Shown here in pieces: positions 63,091 to 64,000 of a stretch of 64,000 bases of DNA; the stretch's first letter is position 1, and every line of letters begins with the position of its first letter. The notes beneath the pieces are model-generated. The model saw only the letters and a program-made list of their open reading frames with translations. It was not told where the DNA came from and made no database searches. Origin of the DNA: Bdellovibrionales bacterium RIFOXYC1_FULL_37_79. GTDB lineage: Bacteria > Bdellovibrionota > Bacteriovoracia > Bacteriovoracales > Bacteriovoracaceae. The stretch spans positions 20,214 through 84,213 of the forward strand of contig MEQB01000003.1 in the NCBI GenBank assembly GCA_001770015.1, written 5' to 3'. The position numbers and the translations under genes were made by a program.

Positions 63091-63819
63091 ATGAGTCTAC
63101 TCTTGTTTAGTGACTACTATGAGGACATTCTTGAAACAATTGCTACATGGAGAATTATTGACTTAAAAAGATTAATGATCGTTATCGAGTATCCTTATTC
63201 CTACCAGGCTTTCGCCAAAAGAATCAAGAGACTGGAGGAACTTGGTTACATCAAAAGCTTTTTTTGTCAGAAGTTTAGAAAGTATCTTTATTTAACCAGT
63301 ATTGGATTAAATGAAACTTCAATTCACCTTTCTAACGCTATCTCTGACGAAAATATTCGTCATGACATTGTTGTTTCAAACGCTCTACAGGCATTATTAA
63401 AAATGAAATCAATCATTAAAGGAGGTGTTAATCATGCAGTAAAAACATTTAACAACTACAAACCTGACGCTTGGGTCCTTGGAAAAACATTATCTGATAA
63501 TAACTTTGAATTAGCCGTAGAAGTTGAATTGACTCAAAAGAGTCAATCAAGAATTGAAAAGAAGATGGAACTTTTCTATGATCTTCCCGACAATCATTAC
63601 GTTCTTTATCTCTTTCAAAAACCTTCAATCTTTGAAGTTTATAAAAAAACTCTTCAGTTTTTAGACAATAGACCATACATGAAATATGAGAGACCTCTTT
63701 CAAAAATTGTAATGATGGTAATTGATCCAACCATTAAAGATTATGAATTTTCTCTCATCGATGCAAACGTCTTCTTCAATAATGAGATTAAAAAATTGGG
63801 AGATATTATTAATGTTTAA
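63091..63819 (+). CDS. Replication-relaxation-like protein
   Basis: 242 residues. An N-terminal winged helix (YQAFAKRIKRLEELGYIKSF, YLYLTSIG) and a nuclease-fold-like core (YKPDAWVLGK, LAVEVELTQKS with the E-V-E strand) match the Replic_Relax family of plasmid and mobile element proteins. A very strong AAGGAGG precedes the ATG. It overlaps a small frame downstream by 8 bases. Confidence 0.6.
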   Translation: MSLLLFSDYYEDILETIATWRIIDLKRLMIVIEYPYSYQAFAKRIKRLEELGYIKSFFCQKFRKYLYLTSIGLNETSIHLSNAISDENIRHDIVVSNALQALLKMKSIIKGGVNHAVKTFNNYKPDAWVLGKTLSDNNFELAVEVELTQKSQSRIEKKMELFYDLPDNHYVLYLFQKPSIFEVYKKTLQFLDNRPYMKYERPLSKIVMMVIDPTIKDYEFSLIDANVFFNNEIKKLGDIINV

Positions 63820-63907
63820 GCAGAAAGTTGAACCTGCATTTACCCTTGGTATAATCAAAACTGATTCCATTGAATACGATATCCAAAACCTCTTTGATTC
63901 CTCTTGA
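63812..63907 (+). CDS. Small overlapping frame after replication-relaxation-like gene
   Basis: 31 codons (MFKQKVEPAFTLGIIKTDSI as N-terminal part) starting 8 bases before the preceding stop. The overlap could couple translation. No similarity recognised; could be a chance frame. Confidence 0.35.
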   Translation: MFKQKVEPAFTLGIIKTDSIEYDIQNLFDSS

Positions 63908-63911
63908 TTTT

Positions 63912-64000
63912 CGCCGGCTTATCGCTTCGTATTTCTTGACCCTCCCCCTCATCACCAGTGTTCGAGGGAGAGGGTCAAGAAGATACTACGCTAGCCGGCG
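63912..64000. repeat. Long GC-rich inverted repeat at window end
   Basis: An 18-bp inner arm TTCTTGACCCTCCCCCTC (63933-63950) pairs with GAGGGAGAGGGTCAAGAA (63964-63981) with one mismatch, around a 13-base loop. Outer arms CGCCGGCT and AGCCGGCG extend the structure to nearly 90 bases. It is far richer in GC than its surroundings. It may be a terminator, a REP-like palindrome or an element end; the window stops within or at it. Confidence 0.7.

Overview
The window is AT-rich chromosomal DNA whose gene content points to a Bdellovibrionota (Bdellovibrio/Bacteriovorax-like) bacterium. The evidence is a TIGR02147-family regulator beside a secreted GNGGG-type protein, many signal-peptide and lipoprotein hypotheticals, a tRNA-Gln/prs/pth/ychF neighbourhood like that of former Deltaproteobacteria, and dense envelope genes. 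The phylum assignment is an inference from family content; no rRNA is present. 

Region 1 (1-26.2 kb) is core genome. It holds a peptidoglycan-recycling kinase/nucleotidyltransferase pair (AmgK/MurU type), a degenerate M48-like lipoprotein, a LysM lipoprotein, an Slt-type lytic transglycosylase, a HAMP-like membrane protein and a PATAN/DUF4388 protein. These are followed by folK, an LptM-like lipoprotein, ychF, pth, prs, tRNA-Gln(UUG), a class A penicillin-binding protein, a porin-like protein, priA, a CFI-box protein, an LptF/LptG permease, def, fmt and rpe. 

Region 2 (26.2-43.3 kb) is export-heavy and lineage-specific. It holds a TIGR02147-controlled set of secreted proteins, a DUF4143 ATPase behind a duplicated promoter, an operon of three giant lipoproteins (about 1100-1220 residues; the first is a metzincin metalloprotease) and a secreted adenosine-deaminase-like enzyme. 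These would suit predation or scavenging, which is inference. 

Region 3 (43.6-64 kb) is an accessory island. It opens with a transglycosylase/lipoprotein pair, a tyrosine-recombinase fragment, a GNAT toxin-antitoxin pair and a frameshifted gene. From 47.3 to 58.9 kb there is a striking array: six directly repeated copies of a repeat (five exactly 178 bp, one degenerate) separate unrelated cargo modules. The modules are an AAA ATPase with a membrane coiled-coil partner, an integrase remnant with a secreted protein, HipBA, AbiE plus a secreted ADP-ribosyltransferase-like protein, and a secreted caspase/CHAT-like HEAT protein. A truncated second copy of the abiEii 3' end sits directly beside repeat 5, at the same offset as the intact gene beside repeat 4, so repeat and cargo appear to move or duplicate together. 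In the minus orientation each minus-strand module ends at a repeat, as in integron cassettes, but I cannot fit the repeat to a canonical attC site; its left edge instead resembles the 3' end of a tRNA-Ser gene. This array is my main candidate for an undescribed system. 

Beyond the array lies a possible signalling module: an XRE-PP2C(SpoIIE) fusion, an unknown protein and a STAS-like protein, divergent from an ECF sigma factor with a membrane partner. A replication-relaxation-like protein follows, and a long GC-rich inverted repeat ends the window.
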